From the NCBI RefSeq assembly GCF_024166365.1, contig NC_064820.1:143178001-143242000 (forward strand): a stretch of 64,000 nt of DNA, in the 5' to 3' direction. Below the pieces are notes generated by a model. That model had not been told where the DNA came from, made no database searches, and worked only from the letters and a program-made list of their open reading frames with translations. A program made the position numbers and the translations under genes. Origin of the DNA: Elephas maximus indicus. Its lineage: Eukaryota > Chordata > Mammalia > Proboscidea > Elephantidae. This document shows positions 1-14,336 of this stretch, piece by piece (the first letter of the stretch is position 1; every line of letters begins with the position of its first letter).

Positions 1-612
1 AAGTTGTCAAGGTTTTCATTTTACTTGGATCCACAATCAACAGCCATGAAAGCAGCAGTCAAGAAATCAAAAGACACATTGCATTGGGTATATCTGCTGG
101 AAAAGACCTCTTTAATGTGTTGAAGAGCAAATATGTCCCCTTGAAGACTAAGGTGCGCCTGACCCAAGCCATGGTATTTTCAATCTCATCATATGCATGT
201 GAAAACTGGACAATGAATAAGGAAGACTGAAGAAGAATTGATGCCTTGGAATTGCGGTGTTGGCGAAGAATATTGAATATACCGCAGACTGCCAGAAGAA
301 TGAATAAATCTGTCTTGGAAGAAGTACAACCAGAATGCTCCTTAGAAGCAAGGATGCTGAGACTGCATCTTACATATTTTGGACACGTTGTCAGGAGGCA
401 TCAGTTTCTGGAGAAGGACATCATGCTTGGCAAAGTACAGGGTCAGCAGAAAAGAGGAAGACCCTCAATGAGGTGGATTGACACAGTGGCTGCAACAATG
501 GGCTCAAGCATAACAATGATTGTAAGGATGGCTCAGGACCGGGCAGTATTTCGTTCTATTGTGCATAGGGTCGCTATGAGTCAGAAGTGACTTGATGGCA
601 CCTAACAACAAC
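1..612 (+). mobile_element. RTE (BovB-like) LINE, 3' part
   Basis: This is the 3' end of an RTE-clade non-LTR retrotransposon; the 5' part lies outside the window. An open stretch at 246-590 encodes the C-terminal tail of the RTE polyprotein. Recognisable motifs in order are CWRRILNIPQTARR, YFGHVVRR, LEKDIMLGKV and GRPSMRWIDTV, which resemble the end of BovB ORF2 after the reverse transcriptase. The element closes with a short CCTAACAACAACAAC tail rather than poly(A), as afrotherian RTEs do. An in-frame stop upstream (TGA near 228) shows it is dead. L1 sequence begins immediately after the tail. A second copy of the same 3' end lies at 45075-45435. Confidence 0.82.
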
Positions 613-4445
<3,833 letters not shown>

Positions 4446-4452
4446 GAAGAGA

Positions 4453-5235
4453 ATATTTTATTTGGCGGCAGTATACACAACCAAACACATCCATTCACAA
4501 TTTCTACATTGGTTACATACTTCACTGTGTATCACCATTCTCACTATCTTTACCCATATTGTTGTCACCAGCATTAATTTGCATTTTCTGCCCCTTAAAG
4601 TTCTCATCCGTGCTTTAGATGAACTGTTGTCAGTTTAAACTCATTTAGGTGATTCTTCATAATCACTCAATACTCAAGGCAAACATTCTTTATTAATTGG
4701 GCTAAACTATTGTTTAACAATGGTTTTGTGTGATAGTTTTGGTCAAGGTTTAAAGATTATTTCTGGACATTACATTCAGGAGTCCCTCCAGTCTCAATGG
4801 ATCCAGTAAGTCTGGTTTCCATATAAGTTTGAAGTTCTTTTCCACATTTTTCCTTCTTTTGATCAGGATCCATCTGTTGGGTTCTTTATCAAAACGTTCA
4901 GTAATGGTAGTCAGCACCATCCATTTCTTCTGGTCTCATGGTAATGGAGGTAGAAGTTTACGGTGGCAATTAGACCTGCAGTCCATTTCCTTCTCCAATT
5001 CCTGGGTCTCCTTCCTCTGCTTTTCCAGGCAAATAGAAACCAATTGTTGCATCTTGGGTGGTCACTCACAAGTTCTTAAGACCCCAGGCACTACTCACTG
5101 AACTAGGAGGTGGGGCAGAAACTCTAAAAACATTAGGCCAATTGACTGGATAGATCCACAAAGCCATGACCCTGAACCTTTGAACCAAGAAAACTAATCC
5201 CATGAAGTGTTTAGTTGTACCTAGGCAGTTTAAAC
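4453..5235 (-). mobile_element. L1 3'UTR fragment, antisense
   Basis: This is an old L1 3'UTR read in reverse. It shares collinear blocks with 44765-46245: the CAATTCACAATTTCTACAT-like start, 'ggtttaaagatta', 'ttcttctggtctcat', and 'aagaccccaggcactac'. The last blocks also match the 3'UTR of the full-length L1 at 24432-25442 ('attcaagaccccagacgcca'). No coding remains. It begins directly at the right duplication of the FKBP3 insertion. Confidence 0.7.
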
Positions 5236-5747
5236 AGGTGCAGCCTCTCCTTTAGTTTTGATGCCATCCTATCTCAAGACTCCGCAACTTAGGGACCAAG
5301 TAGTAAATGTAATATAGCTAACACCCTACACATAGTAGTTAGAGAAAGCAAGAAGAAATAAAAAAGATGTTAATTTATTTGTTCACTTATATGTGTTTAA
5401 GTGACAACATGGAGCCAGAGCTGGTGTTTATGACTTTCTTTCTTCAATTCCCACACCATGTACTCCTTACCTTTAGGTCTTCAACTGTCAGAAATCTTTG
5501 TGGAGTGGAGTGGCCCAAATCTCCATTTTTGAAACTTTTACTGGTCTCTCCTTTGCTGGGTTGCAATAGTCTTCTATTGCCTTTCAAGAGTGGACATGGT
5601 AATACAAAGGGGAGGGAGCTCCCAGAGAGCATCCAGATTATTTCCTACCCTTTAATACGTAATTCTCCCCAAAAGTACTATGGTCTCAAGTATAGTTTTT
5701 TTTTTTTTTTTTTTTGTCATTAACTTGAGGAGCTTGAAATAACCAAG
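5236..5747. other. No gene recognised; T-tract
   Basis: No conserved coding frame was seen. A run of T at about 5697-5715 could be the tail of an antisense retroposon, but no family could be named. The short open frame across this stretch has no recognisable domain. Confidence 0.4.
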
Positions 5748-6237
5748 TGTTATGGATTGAATTGTAACCCCCCAAAATGTGTGTCAACTTAGGTAGGCCA
5801 TGATTCCCAGTATTATGTTATCTGATGTGATTTTCCTATGTGTTGTAAATCCTAAATCTATGATGCTAATGAGGCAGGATTAGAGGCAGTTACGTTAATG
5901 ATGCAGGACTCAATCTACAAGATTAGGTTGTGTCTTAAGTCAATCTCTTTTGAGACATAAAAGAGAGATGCAAGCAAAGAGACGGGTTATTTCATACCAT
6001 TAAGAAAACAGCTCTGGGAGCAGAGCATGTCCTTTTGGACCAGGGTCCCTGTGCCTGAGAAGCTCCTATACAAGGGGAAGATTGATGTCAAGGACCTTTC
6101 CCCAGAGCCCATAGACAGAGAAAGCTTTCCCCTGGAGCTGGTGCCCTGATTTTAGACTTCTATCCTACTAGACTGTGAGAGAATAAATTTCCCTTTGTTA
6201 AAGACAGCCACCTGATGTCCACTAGATAACTAAGACA
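5748..6237 (+). mobile_element. MaLR/ERVL-type solo LTR
   Basis: A 490-bp LTR runs from TGTTATGGATTGAATTGTAACCCC to ...TAACTAAGACA. The opening phrase is the hallmark of MST/MLT-type MaLR LTRs. A polyadenylation signal (AATAAA) lies near 6182 in 'gagagaataaatttcc'. Flanks CCAAG (5743-5747) and GCAAG (6238-6242) look like a 5-bp target duplication with one mismatch. It belongs to the same family as the minus-strand LTR at 10143-10624, sharing 'aagattaggttgtgtcttaa'. Confidence 0.8.
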
Positions 6238-6310
6238 GCAAGTAAGTATATGTTTCAATTCAGTGAAATTTTTATTGTGTCTCTGGTGGAAATATTCCTT
6301 CCTTGGGTAC

Positions 6311-6744
6311 TGTTGGTTTTCTTGGGCTGCCATAACAAAATACCACAAAGCAGGTGGCTTTAAAGAATACAAGTGTATTGTCTTATAGTTCTGGAGGCTA
6401 TGTGTCTGAAATCGGGGTGTCGGCCACACTGATTCCTTCTGAGGACTGTGAGAAAGAACCTGTTCCATGCCTCTCTCCTAGTTTCTGGTGACAGGTGGTG
6501 ATCCTTGTTGTTCTTTAGCTTATAGATGCATCTTTACGTGGTCATATTCTTTCTACCTCTTTGTGTCCCTTTTCTTTCATAAGGACACACTCAGATGGGA
6601 TTAGGACCCACCCTACTTAAGTATGACCTCATGTTAACTGATAACATCTTCAAAGACACTATTTCCAAATGAGTTCACATTCACAGGTTCTGGGCATCAG
6701 GCCTTCAGCATATCTTTCCAGTGGACCCAATTCAAGGAATAACA
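6311..6744 (-). mobile_element. MaLR-type LTR, antisense
   Basis: Read on the minus strand it starts TGTTATTCCTTGAATTGGGTCC and ends near '...ggcagcccaagaaaacc', the usual 3' end of MST/MLT LTRs ('tattttgttatggcagccc'). It is about 434 bp and of a different subfamily from the LTR at 5748-6237. Clear 5-bp duplications could not be made out. Diverged sequence to its right may be the internal region of the same provirus. Confidence 0.72.
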
Positions 6745-7127
6745 GGCCCCTAACCACCAGAAGTCAGAGCGGAGGGAATGGGAAGCAAAAGTTTTCTGAG
6801 TGGGTTATATAATCATGTGAAGTTTTCTTTTACCCTTTCCCCCAAAACTTGGCCTCCAGACCTTGGTATTTTGGCTCTGGGAGGCACAGCATCATTTGTT
6901 GGCAGCTGGTGGTTAGAGTACATATATCTCTATCCTTCAAGGTGAGTACCTCAATTTTACCAGTTGTGTCTCTCAACCAGAATCATAACTGAATCTTCAA
7001 CAGACCATTCCTTCACTCTATAATCCCACCTATCTCAGGGTGTTGATGTCCATGTATATCCCATTAATATAAGTCCGTTGCCTTATTTCTCCTCCAGCCA
7101 CCCCCTGAGGGTATTGCCTTATTTACT
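6745..7127 (-). mobile_element. Probable ERVL/MaLR internal remnant
   Basis: Read on the minus strand this stretch runs into the LTR at 6311-6744 and has the feel of decayed MaLR/ERVL internal sequence. No intact frame or retroviral motif survives. The call rests mainly on adjacency to the LTR and orientation, so it is tentative. Confidence 0.35.
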
Positions 7128-7665
7128 TAAAATTTTTTTTGTGTGCATTAGAAGAAGGTTTACAGAGCAAATTTGTTTCCCATTAGACAGTTTGTACATA
7201 AAGTGTCCCATGACATTAGTTTCATTCTCCACAATGTGTCAACACTCTCCCTAGGTTCCTCATTTCCTTTTGTCCTGATTTTCCACCTCTTCCTGCCTTT
7301 TCATCTTTCTTTTGGGCAAATATTGCCCTTTTGATCTCATAATTGATTGTTCTAAGGAGCACATTCCGATTGGGTGTTATTGTTTATTTTATGGGCCTCA
7401 CAATGGTTTGGCTGAAAGGTGGTCTCCAGGAATGGCTTCCGTTCTATTTCAGAAAGGTGTCTTAAGGCCACAGTCGCAGGGGTTCCTCCATTCTGTGTCA
7501 GACCAATAAGTCTGGTCTTTTTTTGTGAATTTTTTTTTCTATAAGTTTTCTCCTGCTCTTTCTAGGACCATCTATTGTGATAGTAGTAGAGCAGTCGGAA
7601 TTGGTAGCCAGGCACCTTCTAGTTCTTCTGGTCTTGCCTTATTTCTATGACTGAGTTTCTTAGTC
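7128..7665 (-). mobile_element. L1 3'UTR fragment, antisense
   Basis: It contains the same blocks as other antisense L1 3'UTRs here: 'aagaaggtttacagagcaaat', 'gtcaacactctccct', 'taagtctggtctttttttgtgaa', 'ctagttcttctggtc'. Compare 39654-40769. It is 5'-truncated inside the 3'UTR and non-coding. It appears to interrupt the probable ERV internal remnant on either side. Confidence 0.75.
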
Positions 7666-9161
7666 AAAGGCACATTTGGGTGAGATAGCATAATGGTGCA
7701 TGAAGCATTCAGTAAATCCATGGATGGTGTGGCCTTCAGACACATAACATGTGGGAAAAGCAAATACAAATCTAAATTAAATGTTTAGACTAGTAAAGAC
7801 AAATACCAAACACCCTGCGATGGAAGGGGTCCAGTGTAAATCATCTGCCACCAGAGGTTAGGCTGGTCCATTTAAGACACTATCAGAAAGAATCAAGATT
7901 GTTTGCTTCTATTGCTAAACTGGGCCTTCAGCAGTGATAGCCAGGTCAGCAATGATGAGGGTAAGTTCCTGTTAAACTGCTATCAATGAGTTCTTTGTTC
8001 ATGAGCCTTTCAGCTGGGAAGAGCTGACAAATAAGACCGGCTGATATCCTTAGAGCAAATCATCCTACCCATCAAGCTATTAATATTTTGTAAATAATAG
8101 GGTCTTTTGGTGGAGTATTCATACATAACCCAAATATTCTCAGACTCTGAACCCATTTCTGTCCATCCAGTCTGATCATTAGTCACTGCTGGAATTAGGT
8201 AGATTGTGTTCCTGGGCTCGGGCCATCTGTACTTCCTGGCAAGTGGACGATATGTACTGATGAAAGTTCTGCTTACTGGGAGGATTTTCCTACCCTACTT
8301 TTTTTCAAGGCACCTTGAGTGGGGCCATAATACTGTAGCTGACCATTGCCAGCATTTGGAGCTGCCAGCATACATGCAGAGCCACCTGTAATTAAGCCTG
8401 AAGTTTAATTTTTTTCTCCTCAGGTCATAGGGAATTTCCCGTGAAGCCTGACGGATGTGACAGGCCCAGGTCTCATAAACATCACTTCCATGTAATAATG
8501 GAATGCTTCTTGGCTCACTCAACATCACAGATCTAGACAGCAGATAGCATTCATGATGAGTGGCTTAGATCTTATAGTCACCTACTGCCTCGTGTCCAAA
8601 TTCTAGCAGAACCCAGTAAAGAGCCAGGAGCAGTATCTCAAATGAAAATAGTTACCTTTCAAAGGCTCGGCTCCAAAATCTTAAAGCCTTCATTACAGCA
8701 GCACTCCAGGCTGCTGCAGATACCACAACCGCTGTCAGAATCCACTGGGTCACTAGCACTAGTGCCTGCACCCACTGGAGAGCCTTTTCTTACCTTAAGA
8801 TTCACTCGAACCACGTAGCTTTTTTGTCACATAGTAATTGAAGGGTAGATAATCCAATAAGCAAAATACATACGTGCTTAGAAGGAGTGAGAGAGAGATT
8901 CACCTTCAACAAATTTATCTAGATTATTTGCAGTGTGAAAATCTAGAAATAAATTATTTAATTTTTAGCAAACATACACATTGTGCCTTTTCATAAACTA
9001 AAATTTCATTTTGAATTATATAGTAGGGTAACAATTTTTTCAGTACTTAGGTCATCTAAAGTCATTAATCAGGTGTACGGTCAATCAGGCAAAGGAGCCA
9101 TCCCAGTGAGAAATATTTTGTTTCCAAAATCCAAACAAGGCTGACAAGCATTATGCCCCCT
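7666..9161 (-). mobile_element. Probable ERVL/MaLR internal remnant, then unrecognised sequence
   Basis: Minus-strand frames in 8295-8530 and neighbouring stretches read like fragments of an endogenous retroviral internal region (Trp/Tyr/Arg-rich short frames), but no gag, protease or RT motif is clear. An intact reading frame is absent. The part from about 8830 to 9161 shows nothing recognisable. Treat the assignment as a guess supported by the neighbouring LTRs. Confidence 0.25.
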
Positions 9162-9811
9162 TGTCTTAGGCTGAGTTCTCTAGAGAAGCAAAACCAGTGA
9201 AGTGTATAAATACACACATATACACATATATAGAGAGAGAGAGAGAGCCAGGGAGAGAGAGAGATTTATCTCAAGGAAATGGCTCATGTGGTTGTAGAGG
9301 CTGACAAGTCCCAAGTCCAAGGGGTCAGGCATCAAGGTGGAGGCTTCTCCTGACTCATGCAGCTTCAGGGACTGATGAACTCAAGATCTGCTGCTGGCTC
9401 ACAGAACGTTGAGGCTGACACATCTCAAGATTGGCAGGCAATGCAGTAGGCTGCTGGCTCACAGGCTGATAAATCCCAAGATACCCAGAACCCAGTGCCG
9501 TCATGGCAGACAGCTGGCTCAAATCCAAAGAACCAAAGGTCAAATGACGATGAGCCAAATGCAAGATCCAGAGTAAGCAAGCAAGCTTTGCTAGATCATC
9601 CATATATATTTGGGATGCAGGTCACATCCCCAAGGAAACTCCCCTTACAACTGATTGGCTGATCACACCAGATCACAACATGGAGGAAGACTGCATCATT
9701 ACAGAACTGCCAAATCACATCATTACATAACTTCCAACTAATCATCACATAACTGCCAAATCACTGAGAATCATGGCCCAGCCAAGCTAACCCACAACCT
9801 TAACCATCACA
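9162..9811 (-). mobile_element. ERVL-type solo LTR, antisense
   Basis: A 650-bp element with LTR termini: read on the minus strand it starts TGTGATGGTTAAGG and ends GAGAACTCAGCCTAAGACA. The identical 5-bp direct repeats CCCCT at 9157-9161 and 9812-9816 fit ERVL-class integration. It contains AG/CT-rich and short CA/TA repeats (9210-9260). Read from the minus strand, 'gagataaatctctc' near its 3' end could be the polyadenylation region. No internal sequence is attached, so it is a solo LTR. Confidence 0.8.
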
Positions 9812-10142
9812 CCCCTCTTTAGTGAAACCGGGCACTAGATTCTAACTTGTCTGACATGTCTCTGACAACTGACCAGATCTCCACATATTTAACAGAGATG
9901 AAAACTTCCTGTATTTTTGTGGGTATAGCTCTTTCCTGCTGACACATGTCTTTAAAATTCTTTAAGCTGTAAGCAACCTAGTTAAGGGTTCAAAAATTCT
10001 CTACAGTTTACTTCAGTGTGCTGTACAAATATTTTCTGTGTGTTATCAAGATGTGAGAGAAGAGTCGGGGGAGCACTGAGGCAAGTAATGTATGATAAAA
10101 GTGAAGTTTGGTAAAAAGAGTTCTTAACATTTCCTTAGGAGC
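9812..10142. other. No feature seen
   Basis: This is unrecognised single-copy-like sequence between two antisense LTRs. No splice-flanked frame or repeat family was identified. Confidence 0.4.
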
Positions 10143-10624
10143 TACCTCAGTTATCCAGGGCTGCTATAACAGAAATACCACAAAGAGGAATTTATTCTCT
10201 CGTAGTCTAGGAGGCTAGAAGTCCAAATTCAGGGTGTCACCTCAGGGGAAGGCTTTCTCTATTGGCTCTGGGGAAAGGTCCCCTGGACTAGGAGCTTCTC
10301 AGCCGGAGGGACCCTGGGTCCAAAGGACGTGCTATTCTCCTGACTCTTGTTTCTTGGTTTGAGGACCCCATGTCTCTCTGCTTGCTTCTCTCTTCTATAT
10401 CTCTAAAGAGATTGACTTAAGACACAACCTAATCTTGTAGATTGAGTCCTGCCTCATTAATGTAAATGCCGCTAAGCCCATCTCATTATCATCATAGGGT
10501 AGGATTTATAATACACAGGATAATCATATCAGATGACAAAATGGTGGACAGTCACACAATACTGGGGATCCTGGCCTAGACAAGTTGACACTTATTTTTG
10601 GGGGACACAATTCAATCCATGACA
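10143..10624 (-). mobile_element. MaLR/ERVL-type solo LTR, antisense
   Basis: Read on the minus strand it begins TGTCATGGATTGAATTGTGTCC and ends near '...agcagccctggataactgaggta'. It is the same family as 5748-6237, including 'aagattaggttgtgtcttaa' and 'gcttctcag'-type blocks. Flanks GGAGC (10138-10142) and GGGGC (10625-10629) are consistent with a diverged 5-bp target duplication. Length is about 482 bp. Confidence 0.8.
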
Positions 10625-11437
10625 GGGGCTATAGTGAATTTTGTATAACAAAATCCTGTACAACATGTCTTTCTGGGTGAACATTAAGTATTTCTAAGAA
10701 CACATTCTTATTTAATAGGTATAGTTTTGTTTTGTAGAAAATGTATTAATAATAGCTTATCCCATTCCTAAGGAAAGCCTAAGCCCTGTGCCTATTTGTC
10801 CATCACAGGCATCACCATTCAGCTGGGAACAGTCATCCAAGCTTAATCCTAGTGCACAGGAACAGTTCATCAGCCTCTATAAAGCTTATACCTGTAACTA
10901 AAAACTTAATGCAGAATGTAACATTAGGAAAAAGGAATTCTTAACTATACACCCTAGAACCATCCTGGTCATGCAGCTCTGTGTTTTGGACTCAAAGTGT
11001 TTTGCCACTTGACGGTGAGTTCAGGCAGTAGGATAGTCCTTTTATCCCTGAACACACAGAATAGTGCCTGGAATCACAATAGTTTATGAAATCCATGATC
11101 AAATCATAAACAGAGACTTTCAGACTTTTTGTCCTGGAATTCACTCTATGAATCTCTTAGGAGGTGGTTCAGTTTTCAGTTATCTCACCAACATTGATAC
11201 ATAAAAGGTGATTTTTTTATCCTTGGGTCTTTTCTAATGCACAGAATTGTGGAGGGGGGAGGGTGCAGAGATCACATTGAGATTCATAGTGTTAAAGCAA
11301 AAAGCCAAATAACAGGTGGCTGTACACATTCCTGTTCAAAACATTGTCTCTTGGGGTCTGAAGGGAAATGGTTACACAGGCCCTTTGTATCCCTCTGCGT
11401 GATTCCCTCAATGGAGAGATATGCTGTGTTCATAGAT
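10625..11437. other. No feature seen
   Basis: Unrecognised non-coding sequence. No conserved frame, splice signals or interspersed repeat was identified with confidence. Confidence 0.35.
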
Positions 11438-12290
11438 TAAGACTCAATATTGTTAAGATATCAGTTTTTCCCAGTCTGATCTACAGATTTGATGCAATCC
11501 CAATAAAAATCTCATTAAGATTATGTTTTGGATATCAGCAAGCTGATTCTAAAATTTAAATGGAAATGTAAAGAAACTAGAATAGCCAGAACAATTTTGA
11601 CAAAGAAGTATAAAGTTGAAGAACTCAAATTGCCCAGCTGCAGCATTTAGGATAAAGCTACAGTAATGAAGACAGTGGGTACTGGTGAAAGGACAGTTCA
11701 CACATAGTTCAATGGAAGAGAATGGAACACTTAGAAACTGACCAACACAAATAGCGTCAACTGATTTTTGACAAAGGCACAGAGGTAATGCAATGGAGAA
11801 AGTGGCCTTTTCAACAAATGGTGCTGGAAAAATTAGATGTGAATATATAAAAATATAAACGTCAATACACACCTCACATAGAAAAAATTAACTTAAAATG
11901 AATTAATATTATAATGTAAAATGATAAAACTTCTAAGGGAAAATCTGCATAACTTTGGTGATGAGTTTTTAGATACAATACCAAAAACATGATCCATAAA
12001 GTTTAAAAAAATTATGAATTGGACTTTATCAAAATTAGAACTTTTTGCTTTATAAAAGACACCACTAAGAGAATAAAAGGAGAAGCCACGGATTGGGAGA
12101 AAATATTTGCAAATAATATATCTAATGAAGGACTTGTACACAGAATATATAAAGAATTCTTAAAACTCAAAAATAAATAAACAACTCAATTACAAAATGG
12201 GCAAAGGATCTGAACAGGTAGGTACTTGACAAAAGAAAATACACAGATAGTAAATAAACACATGAAAAGATGATCAACCTCATCTGCCAT
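11438..12290 (+). mobile_element. Old L1 ORF2 fragment (L1M-type)
   Basis: This is a degraded ORF2 segment. It begins at the 'tcaatattgttaagatatca' block just after the RT and continues through 'atctacagatttgatgcaatccc', 'gtactggtgaaaggaca', 'gataaaacttctaa' and 'ccacggattgggagaaaatatttgcaaa'. It is more diverged than the L1 at 24432-31872 and carries many stops. It ends where a SINE fragment begins. Confidence 0.82.
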
Positions 12291-12300
12291 TTCCCAAAAT

Positions 12301-12472
12301 CAGTTCGGCAGTTTGAACCCACTAGCCACTCTGTGGGAGAAAGATGTGGCAGTCTGCTTCTGTAAAGATTTACAGCCTTGGAAACCCTATGGAGCACTCG
12401 TACCCTGACCTATAGGGTCACTATGAGTTGAAATCGACCCTATGGCAGTGGGTTTGGTTGTTTTATTTTTTT
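12301..12472 (+). mobile_element. AfroSINE, 5'-truncated
   Basis: It starts inside the tRNA-like head at CAGTTCGGCAGTTTGAACCC (B-box region) and ends with GTGGGTTTGGTTGTTTT. The middle carries the block 'gaaagatgtggcagtctgcttc', which is also present in the SINE at 53599-53809, and the RTE-like tail 'tagggtcactatgagttg'. The 5' tRNA A-box part is missing. Confidence 0.82.
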
Positions 12473-13444
12473 GAGCACAGTCTCTCTTGAATGAACAAAT
12501 AAGACAAGAGTAAAAGAGGGGTGTTCTCAGAGGAAACCTCAGCTCTGTAGAACATTACATATGCAAGGACTGAGAAAGTTGGGGGAGGAAAGATGAAGGA
12601 AAACAGTGGCTTTGGGGAAAACCATCAGGACAGGAAGTGCTTTAGTACTAGCTCTCAGAACAAGCCCAGGATATGAACTACACAGGCATTTCCAAATCCT
12701 GGTAGTGTCCTTCTTCACTGATTTTATTGGGCCAAGTAAATAGAGTCATCCTCACTACAGCAGATCCCCAGTGTGGGGAATTTTTTTTTTTTTTTATGCA
12801 CCTGCTACTCCCATTGAGCCCCATCTTCAGCTAGGACTGACCTGCGAAGTGCAGCTCTTATCACATGGAACTTCTTGTAGAGCATCTGGCCTCTCCCAGG
12901 ATACTCACAGGCAGGACCGTTTTCTCTGGACCCATGTGTCTCTTGCTTTCCAACCCAGAGGTGAATGCACATCCCAAATCAATTAATCAGCATGGGCTCC
13001 TTCCAAATGACAGAAAAAGAAGACATTCTAAACATGGCCTGACTTAGCTCACACTGCTTTCGCTACATCTATTTTCTTGCTGATGGGATCATATGTAACC
13101 CATCAGTTGATGAAAAATTAATAACGCACAGTGTCTTACATGTGCCCATATAATTCAAACTAGAAGCTATGCTTTGGGGGAACTTCAAAGAAGCATGTGG
13201 AACAAGCTCTGCTGGCTCTCCTCCATTCAATAAAGGATTCCATGCCTCGGCTTCCTGGAAAAACATCTGATCAGAAATAGTATGTCTAAGCAAACCAACA
13301 TGATAAAGGAAATTCATTAGCATAATGAAGCTACAGATATTGGAAAAGAGTGATGGAGAGGTTTCATGTGGGGGTGTAAGACCACCTCAGAGAAACCAGT
13401 GATGCTTTGTTTCAAACTTAAAAATCTGATCTCAGAAGGTACGG
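12473..13444. other. No feature seen apart from a T-tract
   Basis: Unrecognised sequence with a run of T at 12781-12797. Several short open frames occur by chance and show no domain. Confidence 0.35.
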
Positions 13445-14134
13445 TGTGATGGGTCGCTTTTGTGTGGCCTTTCTTACCATGGTCTTGTAACTCCCACTCA
13501 AGTGACTGAGTGGGACTGTGCAAATAAGGTAAATGTGGCCCACCAAAGGGACTGATCAGTTTTACCATCCTGCCAGGCTTAAAATGAGCCATCCCAGAGG
13601 CGGGAAAGAAAGGATCACATCACCACTAAGGAAGAAAGGCCAAGAGTGGTGCATGTACTTTGGACCTGGGGTCCCTACACTGAGAAGCTCCTGGAACCAG
13701 GAGACTGAGAAGGAGAGCTTTAACACTGAAGATGTTGAGATGCAATGGCAGAGATATGGTGGCAGGAGAGACTGGCAGGACGGTGAATTGGGCTTCCCTG
13801 CCCACGGAGCAAGAAAGCTGAGTGCCTTTGGGCAGGAGGCTTACTGGCAGAGTGAGGTGCCTTTGGGCAGTTACTGGCAGAGGTAAAAGAGCTTTGTAAC
13901 ACTTGCCCAGGCTGGACAGAAGCCAAGGGCCAGAGAGGGGTATGCCTGGAAGCACAGCTGCGAAGAGGCTGTTCTAATAAAAAAACTGTATCCTGAGCAT
14001 TCCTGAACGTGAATTGCAATCTGTTGCTTCCAAAATAAATCATATAATCGTGAGTATTGTCTGTGAGTTCTGTGTGGTCATTGCAATTAATTATCGAACC
14101 TAGCAGAGAAGTAGAGAATGCCATGGGAAGGACA
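13445..14134 (+). mobile_element. ERVL-like 5' LTR
   Basis: A roughly 690-bp LTR from TGTGATGGGTCGC to GGGAAGGACA. A polyadenylation signal AATAAA lies at about 14034. What follows decides the call: two bases later comes a sequence matching a tRNA-Leu primer-binding site (14137-14151), as in ERVL elements, so this is a 5' LTR still joined to a stub of internal sequence. The 117-codon open stretch at 13533-13886 lies wholly within the LTR and is not a gene. Confidence 0.75.
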
Positions 14135-14136
14135 GT

Positions 14137-14151
14137 TGGTGTCAGAATTGG
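14137..14151 (+). promoter_or_regulatory. ERVL-type primer-binding site (tRNA-Leu)
   Basis: TGGTGTCAGAATTGG begins two bases after the CA end of the LTR. It closely resembles the leucine-tRNA primer-binding site used by ERVL elements (TGGTGTCAGAAGTGG-type), with one difference. Position and sequence together support the orientation of the LTR. Confidence 0.7.
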
Positions 14152-14336
14152 TAAAGATGGCAGAGCGAGGAGGCATGTCTGACCTCCACCTTACAGGAAT
14201 CAGCCTTGGGCTGCTGATCTTGATTTTCCTTCCCCCTTGTGAAGTTAGAGGAAGTCAGACACCACCCCCAAGCTGTTTTCACAGAAGGTGCTTGGTTATG
14301 CCTGAGGAGTATCTGTAGTAGCATCTCCAGTGAATA
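14152..14336 (+). mobile_element. ERVL-like leader stub
   Basis: A short internal segment after the primer-binding site, cut off by the antisense L1 at about 14337. No gag frame is recognisable. Confidence 0.45.

Noticed and set aside
7666-8830. A possible complete ERVL provirus between the LTRs at 6311 and 9162
   Set aside because: The two LTRs are of different families, no gag or pol motif is clear, and the 9162-9811 LTR has its own perfect target duplication, so it is an independent solo insertion.
13533-13886. A 117-codon plus-strand open frame
   Set aside because: It lies wholly within the ERVL-like LTR, has no domain, and is explained by chance in GC-richer repeat DNA.
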